Shown piece by piece: positions 9,264 through 18,279 of a stretch of DNA of 64,000 nt (position 1 is its first letter; every line of letters starts with the position of its first letter). The stretch lies in NCBI RefSeq assembly GCF_022919215.1, contig NZ_CP095046.1, positions 2,904,501-2,968,500 of the forward strand, in the 5' to 3' direction. Origin of the DNA: Hymenobacter cellulosilyticus (GTDB taxonomy: Bacteria > Bacteroidota > Bacteroidia > Cytophagales > Hymenobacteraceae). The notes beneath the pieces were generated by a model that made no database searches, was not told where the DNA came from, and saw nothing but the letters and a program-made list of their open reading frames with translations. Both the position numbers and the translations under genes were made by a program.

Positions 9264-10718
9264 TTACCGCTCAAATACCGCCAGCTGCGAGGGTGCCCCA
9301 ACTTCCGCTGCTTCCGGGCCCAAGGGCTCGATGCGCACCCGGTAGCCGTGGCGCTCTGCTACACCCGCGGCCCATTCCGCAAACTGCGCCCGGCTCCACT
9401 CGAAGCGGTGGTCGGAGTGGCGGAAATGGCCGGCCGAGAGCTGCTCGTAGCGCTGGTTATAGTCGGCGTTGGGCGTGGTCACGAGTACGGAGCCGGGCCG
9501 GGCGCGGGCAAAAACGACCTGCTCGAAGGCGGCCAGCCGATTTTCGTCGAGGTGCTCAATGACTTCCACCACGGCGGCCGCGTCGTAGCTGGCCAGGCGC
9601 GGGTCGTGGTACAGCACCGAGCCCTGGGCCAGGGTGAGCCGCTCGCGCTGCCGCGGGGGCATTTCGGCCACGTGCAGCCGCTCGTGGGCCCGCTGCAGTT
9701 CCCGCATCGACACGTCCATCGCCAGAATGTGCTCCACCTGCGGCAGCTTGAGCAGGCGGCGCACCAGCTTGCCTTCACCGCAGCCCAGATCCAGCACCCG
9801 CTTGGCGCCCAGACGGCTTATTTCTTCGGCCACCCGGTCCAGGCGCAGGTCGTGGAGCTTCTGCTTTTCGGCCACCGGCTCGGAGGCGCCCAGGTCGGCA
9901 GCGCTCAGAGCAGCTTCGGTGGCAGCATCGGCGGGCGCCAGCGGTAGGGCGGCTTCCGGCCACTCGTCCGTCGCCACTCCGTCGCCGGCGAGCAGGCGTT
10001 CCAGAGTCGGATTCACGTATTCGGCCAGGTTGCGCAGGTAGCGGCGGGTAATAAACTCCCGGTCGGGGTGCTGGGGCAGCCAGGCCGCGCCCCGGTGCAG
10101 CAGCTTCTCGGCTTCCTGGGCGTTTACCCAGTAGTGCTTGTCGTTGTCGAGCACCGGAATCAGCACGTAGAGGTGGCTGAGCAGGTCGTGCAGGCGCAGG
10201 GCCGGGTGGCGCAGGCGCAGGGTAAAGTAGCGGCTGTTGCCCCAGTCAGGCACGGTCGGGTCCAGGATGTGAGCCTCGGTTTCGACTTCGTAGCCCAGGG
10301 GTGCAAACAGCCGCTCCAATTGCTCGGCGCTGGCCGCGGGCATCACGGCCACGGTGGCTTCCAGGGGCAGGAGCACCTCGGGTAGCTCGGGCCGGTCCTT
10401 GCAGGTGCCGTTCATGGCCGTGTTGAAGGCCTTAATCAAAGCCGCGCTCAGAAACGAGGAGGCCACGTAGGGCCGGTCATTCACGTACTGCTCCAGGGCA
10501 AACCCTTCGCCGGCCGGTCCGCGGTGGTTGCGCACCAGGGCCACGGGGTCAATGTCGAGCAGCACAGCCGCCGTGCAACGCTCGGCCGTAGCCTCGGGGT
10601 AAAAAATATGGACTTGGCCACCGGCTACCTCCAAGGTTTGCAGGCGGGCCGGGTTCTTGTGCAGCAGGTAGCCCAAATCGGTGGCGGGCTGGTGGGTAGT
10701 CGTGATGGTAAGCAGCAT
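9264..10718 (-). CDS. hen1: 3'-terminal RNA ribose 2'-O-methyltransferase Hen1
   Basis: 484 residues, full length. The N-terminal half (MLLTITTTHQPATDLGYLLH, VHIFYPEA, YVNDRPYVASSFLSAA) is the bacterial-Hen1-specific domain that works with the Pnkp ligase. The C-terminal half is a class I methyltransferase. Its SAM-binding DLGCGEGKLVRRLL lies near residue 313, and the metal-binding and catalytic VVEVIEHLDENR follows near residue 390. The closing Hen1 signature TTPNADYN and FRHSDHRFEW is also present. In the known system Hen1 methylates the 2'-OH at the cut end before sealing, which makes the repaired RNA resistant to a second cut. It is the upstream member of the repair island. The gene is intact. 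Confidence 0.96.
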   Translation of the reverse strand: MLLTITTTHQPATDLGYLLHKNPARLQTLEVAGGQVHIFYPEATAERCTAAVLLDIDPVALVRNHRGPAGEGFALEQYVNDRPYVASSFLSAALIKAFNTAMNGTCKDRPELPEVLLPLEATVAVMPAASAEQLERLFAPLGYEVETEAHILDPTVPDWGNSRYFTLRLRHPALRLHDLLSHLYVLIPVLDNDKHYWVNAQEAEKLLHRGAAWLPQHPDREFITRRYLRNLAEYVNPTLERLLAGDGVATDEWPEAALPLAPADAATEAALSAADLGASEPVAEKQKLHDLRLDRVAEEISRLGAKRVLDLGCGEGKLVRRLLKLPQVEHILAMDVSMRELQRAHERLHVAEMPPRQRERLTLAQGSVLYHDPRLASYDAAAVVEVIEHLDENRLAAFEQVVFARARPGSVLVTTPNADYNQRYEQLSAGHFRHSDHRFEWSRAQFAEWAAGVAERHGYRVRIEPLGPEAAEVGAPSQLAVFER

Positions 10719-10851
10719 CTGGCTCGGATAAGGCTAGAAAAACAGGCTGTAGGTAGTAAAGGTAGACGCCTGCGGTACAACTACGGTCGAAGCGGCTTAG
10801 TCAGCACGCCGGTAGTTGAAAACAGGCTGTGGAACGTGGGGAAACGCAAGT

Positions 10852-11724
10852 TTACTCGCCGCCCACGGCAGGCAGCGGCTTGCTGGTCGTAAGCGTAGCG
10901 CCGGCGCTGGCCGCCATGATGAAAAACACGGCCAGCCACTGCGCCACAGTTAGTTTCTCACCCAGCAGCAGCCAACCCGACAAAGCCGCGGCGGCCGGCT
11001 CCAAACTCATCAGGATGCTGAATGTGCGCGTGGGCATAGATTTGAGGGCCTGCATTTCCAGCGAAAAGGGCAGCACGCTCGAAAACAGCGCCAGCAAGCC
11101 CGCCAGCAGCAGCAAGTAGGGCGTCAGGGCCAGCAGCCCGCCGCTGCCCACGCCAAACGGCACCACGGGCAGGGCCGCAAACAGCATTCCTACTGTCACG
11201 GCCACCGGACCCGGCAATGCACCCGCCGCCCGCCGACCCAGCACAATATACACGGCCCAGCACCCGCCGGCGGCCAGGGCCAGGGCCATGCCCAGCAAAT
11301 CGATGCCCTGCCCGCTCCAGGGCGTAATCAGGGCAATGCCCGCCGCAGCCAGCACCACCCACACGAAGTCGAACCAGCGGCGCGAACCGGCCAGTGCCAG
11401 GCCCAGCGGCCCGATAAACTCCAGCGTAACGCCCAAACCCAGCGGAATCCGGGCCAGGGCCTCGTAAAACAGAAAGTTCATGGTGCCCAGGGCCAGGCCG
11501 TAGGGAATTACCTCGCGCCACTGCTCGGCCCGCAGCTGCCCCAGCCGGGGCCGCACCGCTACCAGCAGCACAAGGGCCGACAAGCCGATACGCAGGCTAA
11601 CCGTAGCTGCTGGCCCGAGCACCGGAAACAGCCCTTTGGCAATGGCGGCTCCGGCCTGTACGCTCACAATGGCGAGCAGTACGGCGGGCAGGGGAGGCAG
11701 GGTAAAGCGGGTTACTTCTTTCAC
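10852..11724 (-). CDS. rhtA: EamA/DMT-family exporter, RhtA-like (threonine/homoserine efflux)
   Basis: 290 residues with about ten hydrophobic segments, an inner-membrane drug/metabolite transporter. Similarity to E. coli RhtA as I know it is strong along the whole length: SVQAGAAIAKGLFPVLG, GLALGTMNFLFYEALARIPL, GVTLEFIGPLGLAL, FDFVWVVLAAAG, GGCWAVYIVLG and LPTRTF-like SMPTRTFSILMSLEPA. RhtA exports threonine and homoserine; the exact substrate here is inferred. The gene ends about 130 bases from Hen1 and probably forms its own unit. A 455-base gap upstream separates it from the divergent DUF305 gene. Confidence 0.87.
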   Translation of the reverse strand: MKEVTRFTLPPLPAVLLAIVSVQAGAAIAKGLFPVLGPAATVSLRIGLSALVLLVAVRPRLGQLRAEQWREVIPYGLALGTMNFLFYEALARIPLGLGVTLEFIGPLGLALAGSRRWFDFVWVVLAAAGIALITPWSGQGIDLLGMALALAAGGCWAVYIVLGRRAAGALPGPVAVTVGMLFAALPVVPFGVGSGGLLALTPYLLLLAGLLALFSSVLPFSLEMQALKSMPTRTFSILMSLEPAAAALSGWLLLGEKLTVAQWLAVFFIMAASAGATLTTSKPLPAVGGE

Positions 11725-12179
11725 GCAGCGCAGCCAGAGGCGAATATGCCGCCGGCCGCGGCTGCAAAAGTGGCTAATCCTGGGGTTCTAACCCAGCCGT
11801 CAGGCCGCTATTTGGGCTGCAAAGGAGAAGTGCCAGATAATAAAGGTCACTCGTGCCCCGGCGCTAATGGCCGCCTAAAATCCCGGGTATCCGCACCTGC
11901 ATTCAGTTCCTGGCGGTCTGATTCTTGCGCCGCACCCAGGCCCACGCTGGCATTACGGTGCGGTGTCCGGGGGGCGGGCCTGGGCGCGGCGTGTAGGCTC
12001 GGCGGGGGAGTAAGCTGAACTTTTCAGGGATAACGGTTTATTTCGAGGCTGGCGTGGCGCCCAGGCGCTACCACGTATTTCTACAGTTCAGCCGCTGCGG
12101 ACCGGTTCACTCCGTCTGTTTTATCATCAATGGCGTAGCTTAAGGCGTTTCCTCTCCCGACATTCTTTCCCTTATTCCT
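11725..12179. other. Divergent intergenic region, no gene seen
   Basis: This 455-base gap separates the starts of the RhtA-like exporter (leftward) and the DUF305 lipoprotein (rightward), so it must hold both promoters. The only open frame of any length (11746-12018) translates to a low-complexity protein without domains and is rejected. I see no strong hairpin or repeat. Confidence 0.5.
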
Positions 12180-12977
12180 ATGAAAACCTCCGCTTTCTTC
12201 CTGGCCGCGCTTTCTGCTGGCACGCTCCTGCTCAGCAGCTGCGGCGACGCCAAAACCTCCGAAACGGCTACCTCGGACACTTCGGCTGCCGCTGATTCAG
12301 CGGCCGGTATGGACCACTCGCAGATGAACCATGCAGCCGCCCCCGACATGATGGGCCTGATGCACGGCATGATGAAGAATATGGACAGCTTCCAGCCCGC
12401 CGGCAACACCGACTACGACTTTGCCCAGATGATGATGGCCCACCATAAGGGCGCCGTGGAAATGTCGGCCCTGGAACTCAAAGACGGTAAGGACGCCACG
12501 CTGCGGGCTATGGCCGAGAAAATTCTGGCCGACCAGCAGCAGGAAATTCTGGACCTGGATGCCGCTGCCACCCGCCTCGATGGGGTTCCGGCCAACTACA
12601 AGCCCACCGACCCGGCCGACCCGTTCACGAGCAAGATGAAGACCTCGATGGACGGTATGATGACCAACATGGGCCAGGCCAGCGGCAACGTGGATCAGGA
12701 CTACGCCAACCTGATGGTGCCCCACCACCAGAGCGCCGTGGACATGGCCCGGGCCGAAGTAGCCCACGGCCGCGACGCCAAGCTCAAGCAGATGGCCCAG
12801 CAAATGATTGCGGCCCAGGAAAAGGAAATTCAGCAATTCAAAGACTGGCAGGCCAAAAACGGTGGCCAAACCAAGCCGAGCGCCGCCACCTACGAGTGCC
12901 CCATGGGCGACGGGGGCCGTAGCAACGCTCCCGGCAAGTGCCCTAAGTGCGGCATGGACCTGGAGAAGAAAGCCTAG
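12180..12977 (+). CDS. DUF305 lipoprotein with C-terminal heavy-metal-binding domain
   Basis: 265 residues. MKTSAFFLAALSAGTLLLSSC is a lipoprotein signal with lipobox Cys at 21. Two DUF305 repeats follow, each with the paired-His core: MMMAHHKGAVEMSALEL (about residue 80) and LMVPHHQSAVDMARAEV (about 178). The C-terminus ends in a heavy-metal-binding domain, YECPMGDGGRSNAPGKCPKC then GMDLEKK, with a CPM...CPxCGM ligand set. The Met/His-rich segment between (MDHSQMNHAAAPDMMGLMHG) also suits copper or silver. The protein should sit on the outer or inner membrane facing the periplasm and bind metal. An HMA-type chaperone gene follows 140 bases later, supporting a copper-handling pair. A second protein with the same C-terminal domain is encoded at 60640. 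Confidence 0.9.
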   Translation: MKTSAFFLAALSAGTLLLSSCGDAKTSETATSDTSAAADSAAGMDHSQMNHAAAPDMMGLMHGMMKNMDSFQPAGNTDYDFAQMMMAHHKGAVEMSALELKDGKDATLRAMAEKILADQQQEILDLDAAATRLDGVPANYKPTDPADPFTSKMKTSMDGMMTNMGQASGNVDQDYANLMVPHHQSAVDMARAEVAHGRDAKLKQMAQQMIAAQEKEIQQFKDWQAKNGGQTKPSAATYECPMGDGGRSNAPGKCPKCGMDLEKKA

Positions 12978-13117
12978 CTGCGGCTGGGCTACGCTAGCCG
13001 GGAGAAATCCTGCAAGTTGCCGGCGCAATTCTGTACCCGCATCGGTGCACGCGGCCCTACTTTTGGCTGTTTATTATTCCGAACCCGCCCGAATCCGGGC
13101 CACCCAACTCTGCTTTC

Positions 13118-13324
13118 ATGAAAACCCTGCAATTCAAAACCAACATCAACTGCGGCGGCTGCATCAAAGCCGTGACGCCCACGCTGAACGGCGAGCAGGC
13201 CATTAGCTCCTGGCAAGTCGATACGGCCAACCCCGACAAGATTCTAACGATTACCGGGGAGCTGGAAGAAGCTCAGGTTATTGCGCTGGTCGAGGATGCC
13301 GGCTTCCAGGCCCAGGCCGTGTAG
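13118..13324 (+). CDS. Heavy-metal-associated (HMA) domain protein, CopZ-like metallochaperone
   Basis: 68 residues, a single ferredoxin-like HMA domain. The metal-binding loop reads TNINCGGCIKAV, a CGGC version of the usual MxCxxC in which Asn replaces the Met two residues before the first Cys. The rest (ISSWQVDTANPDKILTITGE, VIALVEDAGFQAQ) fits the beta-alpha-beta pattern. It would carry Cu(I) or a similar soft metal in the cytoplasm. It follows the DUF305 metal-binding lipoprotein on the same strand and is closed by a strong terminator, so the two probably form one transcript. Confidence 0.9.
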   Translation: MKTLQFKTNINCGGCIKAVTPTLNGEQAISSWQVDTANPDKILTITGELEEAQVIALVEDAGFQAQAV

Positions 13325-13349
13325 CTAGCTATTAGCTTTGCTCTAAACG

Positions 13350-13380
13350 AAAAAACGCCTGCAGATAGCAGGCGTTTTTT
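13350..13380. terminator. Bidirectional rho-independent terminator
   Basis: A perfect 13-bp inverted repeat (AAAAAACGCCTGC at 13350-13362, GCAGGCGTTTTTT at 13368-13380) with a 5-base loop. It has an A run on one side and a T run on the other, so it can end both the metallochaperone transcript and the leftward arsenosugar operon that stops at 13404. Confidence 0.93.
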
Positions 13381-13403
13381 GTAGGTATGCACTCCGCTTA
13401 CGA

Positions 13404-14006
13404 CTATGCGCGGCGGCTTTGCCAGGCCAGCAAGTCACTGGCGGTGTCAACGTCGCTCAGGGGTGGGAGCTGGCCCAGGCGCAGGCCCAAACGGTTGGCG
13501 TCGGCCAGGGTGTCAGTCAGTACTGAGTCGGTACTCCAGGCTTTGCCGCGGAAAAAATCGGCTACCAAGGTGGTCATGCCTAGCAGGTAATAGCCCCCAT
13601 CCAGGGCCGGCCCCACGACTACATCGTGGCTGGCGAGGTGGGCAAACGCCTGCTCTAAATCAGCACTGGACAGCTCGGGGCAGTCGGTCCCGATGATTAC
13701 AACCCGGCTGGCGCCTTCGGCAAAGGCGGCTTCAAAGGCATGGTGCATTCTTTCCCCCAGCTCCCCAGTGGGTTGAGGCCGCTGCCCGTAGCCCCGCCAA
13801 TCGGCGAAGAAAGTTGGGCCCATCGGCGGCTCCCCGGCCAGCCACAGGGTTTTGGTAGCGGCCACACCGTCGGCGGCCGTGCGGGTGTGGTGCAGCAGTT
13901 CTTCGTACACGCGCAGGGCTTCTTCCTCGCCTACCGTGTGCGCCAGGCGGGTTTTGACGAGGCCCAGCGCCGGGTGTCGGGCAAAAATGAGTAGATGGTC
14001 AGCCAT
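13404..14006 (-). CDS. TIGR04282 arsenosugar biosynthesis glycosyltransferase (DUF2064)
   Basis: 200 residues with a nucleotide-sugar transferase-like fold. Motifs are LLIFARHPALGLVKTRLA at the N-terminus, VVIIGTDCPELS near residue 108 (the DxD-like metal site), VVGPALDGGYYLLGM and SDVDTASDLLAW. These match the TIGR04282/DUF2064 family that accompanies ArsM and ArsS in arsenosugar operons. It is the last gene of the leftward operon: the ArsS stop lies 34 bases before its start, and the strong terminator at 13350-13380 follows. The gene is intact. Reaction assigned by family and context, not by residue-level proof. Confidence 0.9.
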   Translation of the reverse strand: MADHLLIFARHPALGLVKTRLAHTVGEEEALRVYEELLHHTRTAADGVAATKTLWLAGEPPMGPTFFADWRGYGQRPQPTGELGERMHHAFEAAFAEGASRVVIIGTDCPELSSADLEQAFAHLASHDVVVGPALDGGYYLLGMTTLVADFFRGKAWSTDSVLTDTLADANRLGLRLGQLPPLSDVDTASDLLAWQSRRA

Positions 14007-14039
14007 ATAGCCGGGGCGAAGAAAGTTCGGAACAGAAAG

Positions 14040-15087
14040 CTAAGCCACGGTGCCGCCGCAGCTGGAGCCTGCCCCGGCCGTGCAGCCGTAGCAGTGCTGA
14101 TTGACCACGATAGGGCGTTGGGCCAGCGTGGCGGCGTCGAAGTCGCGGATATGCTGCACGGTGCTGGCCACGTGCAGGTCCAGCATCTGGTTGAAGTCGC
14201 AGTCGTAGAGGCCGCCGTCCCAGCCCACCGAAATCGTGTTGCGGCACATCACGCCGGCGGCGGCCACGGGGTTGAAGGCATTGACCAGCTTTTCCATGTA
14301 GCCCGCGTAGTTGCCCGACTCAATCAGGTAGTCGAGGTAGCGGCTCACGGGGATGTTGGTAATGGCGTACAGCTCGTTGAAGACAATGCCGTGGTCCTTG
14401 AGAAGCACCCGCTTGAACTGGTCCTGCAGGCCTTTCTGCCCGCCGGGCAAAAACGCCCCGGCCGGGTTGTATACCAGGTTCAGCACCAACCCGAGCCTTC
14501 CTGCCCGTAGCCCACGGCGTTGAGCATTTTCAGGGCCCGAATCGAATCCTCAAACACTCCGTCGCCGCGCTGACTGTCGGTTTTGGCCGCGCTGTAAAAG
14601 GGCAGGGAGCTGACTACTTCCACGCCGTGCTTTTTGAAAAACTCGGGCAGGTCGTGGTACTTCTTGTTGGCCACGATGATGGTCAGGTTGCAGCGCACGA
14701 GCACCTTGCGGCCTAGCTTGCTGATTTCCTCCACAAACCAGCGGAAATCGGGGTTCATTTCCGGGGCCCCGCCGGTCAGGTCCACCGTGGGAATGTCGGT
14801 TTGGGCCAGCGCGTCGAGGCAATACTGCATCGTTTCGCGGGTCATGATTTCCTTCCGGTCGGGGCCGGCGTCTACGTGGCAGTGCTTGCAGACCTGGTTG
14901 CACATCTTGCCCACGTTGATTTGCAGCACGGCCGGCGCCACGGGCGTAAGCGGAAACAAACCCGCCCGCCCAGCTTTTCGTGAAACAGGGGCAGGTGCAG
15001 CGTATCGGCCACTTCCCGGCGCAGCACGGTGAGTTGAAACGACGAATCGGCCAGCTGGTGGCCGGTGGACCTTAAGGACTTAATCAT
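14040..15087 (-). CDS. arsS: Arsenosugar biosynthesis radical SAM protein ArsS, two frameshifts
   Basis: 349 residues after correction. The radical-SAM cluster motif CNQVCKHC (CxxxCxxC) lies near residue 59, followed by TGGAPEMNPDFRW. The C-terminus is Cys-rich, HCYGCTAGAGSSCGG, the hallmark of ArsS, which is thought to build the dimethylated 5'-deoxyarsinoyl-ribose moiety from SAM and dimethylarsenite. Two frame breaks occur: near 14968 (CGGGTTTG needs one more G, giving GGRGLFPLTPVAP) and near 14497 (TCGGGTTG needs one more G, giving GQEGSGLVLNLVYNP). The corrected length is an exact multiple of three. It starts 18 bases after the ArsM stop. All catalytic motifs are intact. Confidence 0.93.
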
Positions 15088-15105
15088 GAGCTCGGGACGA
15101 AAGGA

Positions 15106-16151
15106 TTAGCAGCAACTGCCGGTGGTTTCGCTGGCCGCGGCGGTACTAGCCGGGGCAGGGCCGCAGGGGAATAAGCCGAAATGCTGGTTTTTGGTGCCAT
15201 CTACCCGGAAATGAGCCCCGTAGCGGGTCAGGCTGAGCATGTCGGCGGTGTTGCCGCACACGAGCACCGGCCGGCCGGTTTCGAACACGTGGTGGTCGTC
15301 TAGGGTAAAACTGTGGGGCTCGTCGGGGAAGTGCCCAGGTAGGTAGCCACCTGCCCGTAGTCTTCGCACTGGTCTTCCAGATCGAGCTTAAAGGCCCGCA
15401 CGGTAAGGGAGTAGAACTTGATGTTGCCCACTTTGCGCTCAATCTCGGCGTTGCCGATGGTAAGGCGGCGCTGGGCCGTGAGGCGGTAGTCGCGGATGCC
15501 CAGCTCGCGCAGCAGGCGGCGGAAATCCTCGATGTAGAGGGCGCCGCTGAGGCACTCGCCGTAGAGTACCGGGTCCTGGCGCAGGGCTTCGGGCACGCGC
15601 CGGTCCGAGAATACGTCGGCAATAAACAGCTCGCCGCCGGGCTTGAGCACTCGGAAAATCTCGCGGTACGTGGCGGCCTTGTCGGTGCTCAAGTTGAGCA
15701 CGCAGTTGCTTACTACCAAATCCACGCTGTTGTTTGCAAGGCCAGCTGAGTGCAGGTCTTCGATAAAGCCGTGGCGGAACTCCACGTTGGGCTGCTGGTA
15801 GCCAAACCGCTCGGTGTGCGTGGCCACGTGGCGGCGGGCCACGGCCAATTGTTCCTCCGTCATATCCACCCCAATCACGCGGCCCTGCTCACCCACCAGC
15901 TTGGACAGCAAGTAGGCGTCGCGGCCCGAGCCCGAGCCCAGGTCGAGCACGGTAAGGCCTTCCACGGCCGAGGGAATGCACACGCCGCAGCCGTAGTACT
16001 TCTCCAGCACTTCCGACTCCAACTGGGCCAGAATCCGCTTGTGGGCTGCCGGAATATCGTCGGTGCAGCAGGCGTTGGTTTTCAGGTCGTTGCTGGATTG
16101 CAGCTCGGTGCCATAATAGTCCTGCACCTGGGCCTGAATATGTTGCTCCAT
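15106..16151 (-). CDS. arsM: Arsenite methyltransferase, arsenosugar type (ArsM), one frameshift
   Basis: 348 residues after correction. Class I methyltransferase with SAM motif VLDLGSGSGRDAYLLSKL near residue 72. The Cys residues expected to bind As(III) are present: NACCTDD, VVSNCVLNLS and LYGECLSGALY. The C-terminal LDDHHVFETGRPVLVCGNT and a final SCC are typical of the arsenosugar-operon form. The frame breaks near 15330 (GGCACTTCCCC). One extra base gives YLGTFPDEPHSFTLDDHH. I chose the ATG at 16151 because MEQHIQAQVQDYYG matches family N-termini; the frame stays open further upstream. It makes methylated arsenic, which ArsS then uses. Confidence 0.93.
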
Positions 16152-16407
16152 GGGGTGGGTTGCTTTATAAAGTAGTAGAGAAAAATGCCGCCGGCCGCTT
16201 TCTGCTTGCCGCAGATACGAAGTCCGGTAGGCTTCCGGATCGGGGTTGAAGCCTGAATAGGGCAAAAGCAGGCAGTTTTGGTGGCGAATGCCCGCTAAGC
16301 AAGTTAACACATCCGGCGGGGTTCTGTTATCCGAAATTCCTTCCGAGGTACGGCCTGCCTTCATCTGCGCCGTTGCCCAGCCCGGGGCTGAAGCGGCAAA
16401 CAGGCTT

Positions 16408-17285
16408 TTACTCGTAGAAATGCCGCAGCCGGCGGGTGGTTCGCAGCACTATCCAGTCGCCGAGGCGGGGCAGCCAGGTGTGTACCAGCACGATAAGCCG
16501 CCCCAGGGCCGAAATAACGGTACGCTGCCGCCGCCGCCGGATGTGGCTCAGGATAATGCCGGCCACTTCGGCCTGGGTTTTCTGCCAGCGGGGCGGGCGG
16601 TGGGCAATGGGTACGGGCTGACCAGCCGCATCGAGGACGCGCTTTTCGGGGTCGTTCTGGGTGAAGCCGATATGAACCACGCCGAAGTGAATGCCAGTAG
16701 CGGCCAGCTCCAGCCGCAGCGTGTGGGCCAGGTTCGACACCGCCGCTTTGCCGGCGCAGTAGGCCGAGCCGCTGGGCATGCCGTTCAGGGCCGAAATAGA
16801 GGAAATAAACGTAACGCTGCCTTTGGTTTGGGTGAGGTAGGGCAAGGCCGCCTTGAGCGGGTACACGGTGCCGTACACGTTGCTGTCGAGCACCTGGCGG
16901 AATACTTCGGGCTGCATGTCGGCGAAGTAGGCCCGCTGGGAAATGCTGGCGTTGGTAATCAGAATATCGAGCTGCCCAAAGGTCCGGATGGCGGTATCAA
17001 TTAGCGTTTCGCAGGCGGCGTAGTCGGTTACGTCGGCCAGGCAGCTGGCTACGGCAAAGCCGGCGGCTTCGAACTCCTGGCGGGTAGCTTCCAGCCGCTC
17101 AGCGTTGCGGCCGTTGAGCACCACGGCAGCCCCTTGTTGGCATAGCAGGCGGGCCGTTTCACGTCCAATTCCTGATTCCGAGCCGGTCACAACAGCCACT
17201 TTGCCCGCAAACACGCCCTTGCTACCGGCCGGGGCGGCCAGGCAGCCGGGCGGCAAACCGAAGCGGCTGGTTGGGTATCAGGCAT
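16408..17285 (-). CDS. Short-chain dehydrogenase/reductase in arsenosugar operon, one probable frameshift
   Basis: NAD(P)-dependent oxidoreductase: Rossmann motif VAVVTGSESGIGRETARLL, ITNASIS, catalytic Ser in VTFISSISALNG and YCAGKAA (YxxxK). Without correction the gene could only start at a TTG at 17256. Adding one G near 17261 joins this frame to an ATG at 17285 whose first eight bases, ATGCCTGA, overlap the epimerase stop. This is the same kind of coupling seen in the efflux genes at 1711. The corrected protein has 292 residues. Its substrate in the arsenosugar pathway is unknown to me; it may modify the ribose or aglycone. A 256-base gap separates it from ArsM. Confidence 0.85.
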
Positions 17286-18279
17286 AATCGTGGGCTTTAA
17301 ACCAGTGAAATGCTTCGGCAATAGCCGTTTCCAGGTCGGTTTGGGGCAAGTTTAGCTCGGTGCGGGCCTTGTCCACGCGGAAGTAGTGCCCGTCGTTGGC
17401 CACGGCCGCCATGGCTGAGTTGAGCTGGGCTGGCCGGCCAGTGAGCCGGGCCTGCAGGTCGCAGAAATGACCATAGAGCGAGGCCAGGCCGGCCGGAATA
17501 GGCCAGCGCGGAGCCGCCACGCCCAGCACTCGGGCCATCAACGCAAACGCTTCGTGGTAGCTCAGGTTCTGGTTGCCCAGGATGTAGGATTCGCCCACCC
17601 AGCCCTGAGTCAGAGCATTGACTGTCGCCACGGCCACGTCCCGCACGTGCACGTAGTTTTTGCCGCCCGGCGGGTAGCCCGGCAGCTTGCCCCGGTAGAG
17701 CTCCAGCAGCAGGGCGTTGGAAGTGGGCTTGGCGTCGCCGGGGCCGAGCATAAACGTAGGGTGCACCAGCACGGCCGGTAGCTGCTCCCGGGCGGCGGCT
17801 TGCAGTACTACGTCGGTGGCGGCCCGCTTGCTGTCCATGTAGTCGAGGCCGTAGGAGCGGCCGGCGTAGGGCCGGGTTTCGTCGCCGGGCTGCTCTTTGG
17901 TGCCGAAGCCGAAAACGTTGGCCGTGCCCACGTACACGAAGCGGCTGATGCCCGCCTGCCGGGCCAGCTGCAGCACGTTTTCGGTGCCGGTCAGGTTGGC
18001 AACCCACACAGCCGGGTTCCGGGCCGGGTTGACCTGCGCCAGGGCGGCGGCATGAATAATAGCCCCGCAGCCGTCTGCGGCGCCCTTAAGCGTAGGCAGT
18101 TGGGCGACGTCGCCTTCCCAGACCTCGATGGGCCGAGACGAAAGCGCCGCCAAAGCAGAGGTTGCCGCCACGCCGGGGCGCACCAAGGCCCGCACCGGGT
18201 AGCCCCGCTGCCGAAGCTGCTCTACGAGGTGGCGGCCCAGAAAGCCGCCGGCGCCGGTTACCAGGACTTTGGGCAGCAT
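17278..18279 (-). CDS. NAD-dependent epimerase/dehydratase
   Basis: 333 residues, extended short-chain dehydrogenase fold. The cofactor motif VLVTGAGGFLGRHLVEQL opens the protein. IIHAAALAQVNPARN, FVYVGTANVFGF and the catalytic YMDSKRAATD follow; in this position the usual YxxxK reads YMDSK. It acts on a nucleotide-sugar or similar substrate not identifiable from sequence. Its ATG shares a base with the stop of the upstream glycosyltransferase (TGATG), and its own stop overlaps the dehydrogenase start, so the three genes are translationally coupled. It belongs to the arsenosugar operon by position. Intact. Confidence 0.9.
   Translation of the reverse strand: MLPKVLVTGAGGFLGRHLVEQLRQRGYPVRALVRPGVAATSALAALSSRPIEVWEGDVAQLPTLKGAADGCGAIIHAAALAQVNPARNPAVWVANLTGTENVLQLARQAGISRFVYVGTANVFGFGTKEQPGDETRPYAGRSYGLDYMDSKRAATDVVLQAAAREQLPAVLVHPTFMLGPGDAKPTSNALLLELYRGKLPGYPPGGKNYVHVRDVAVATVNALTQGWVGESYILGNQNLSYHEAFALMARVLGVAAPRWPIPAGLASLYGHFCDLQARLTGRPAQLNSAMAAVANDGHYFRVDKARTELNLPQTDLETAIAEAFHWFKAHDYA

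Noticed and set aside
11746..12018. 90-residue open frame upstream of the DUF305 gene
   Set aside because: Low-complexity translation without domains in a divergent promoter region.
13332..13340. TAGCTTTG as a promoter
   Set aside because: It matches the -7 consensus but lies directly before a terminator with no gene to serve on that strand.
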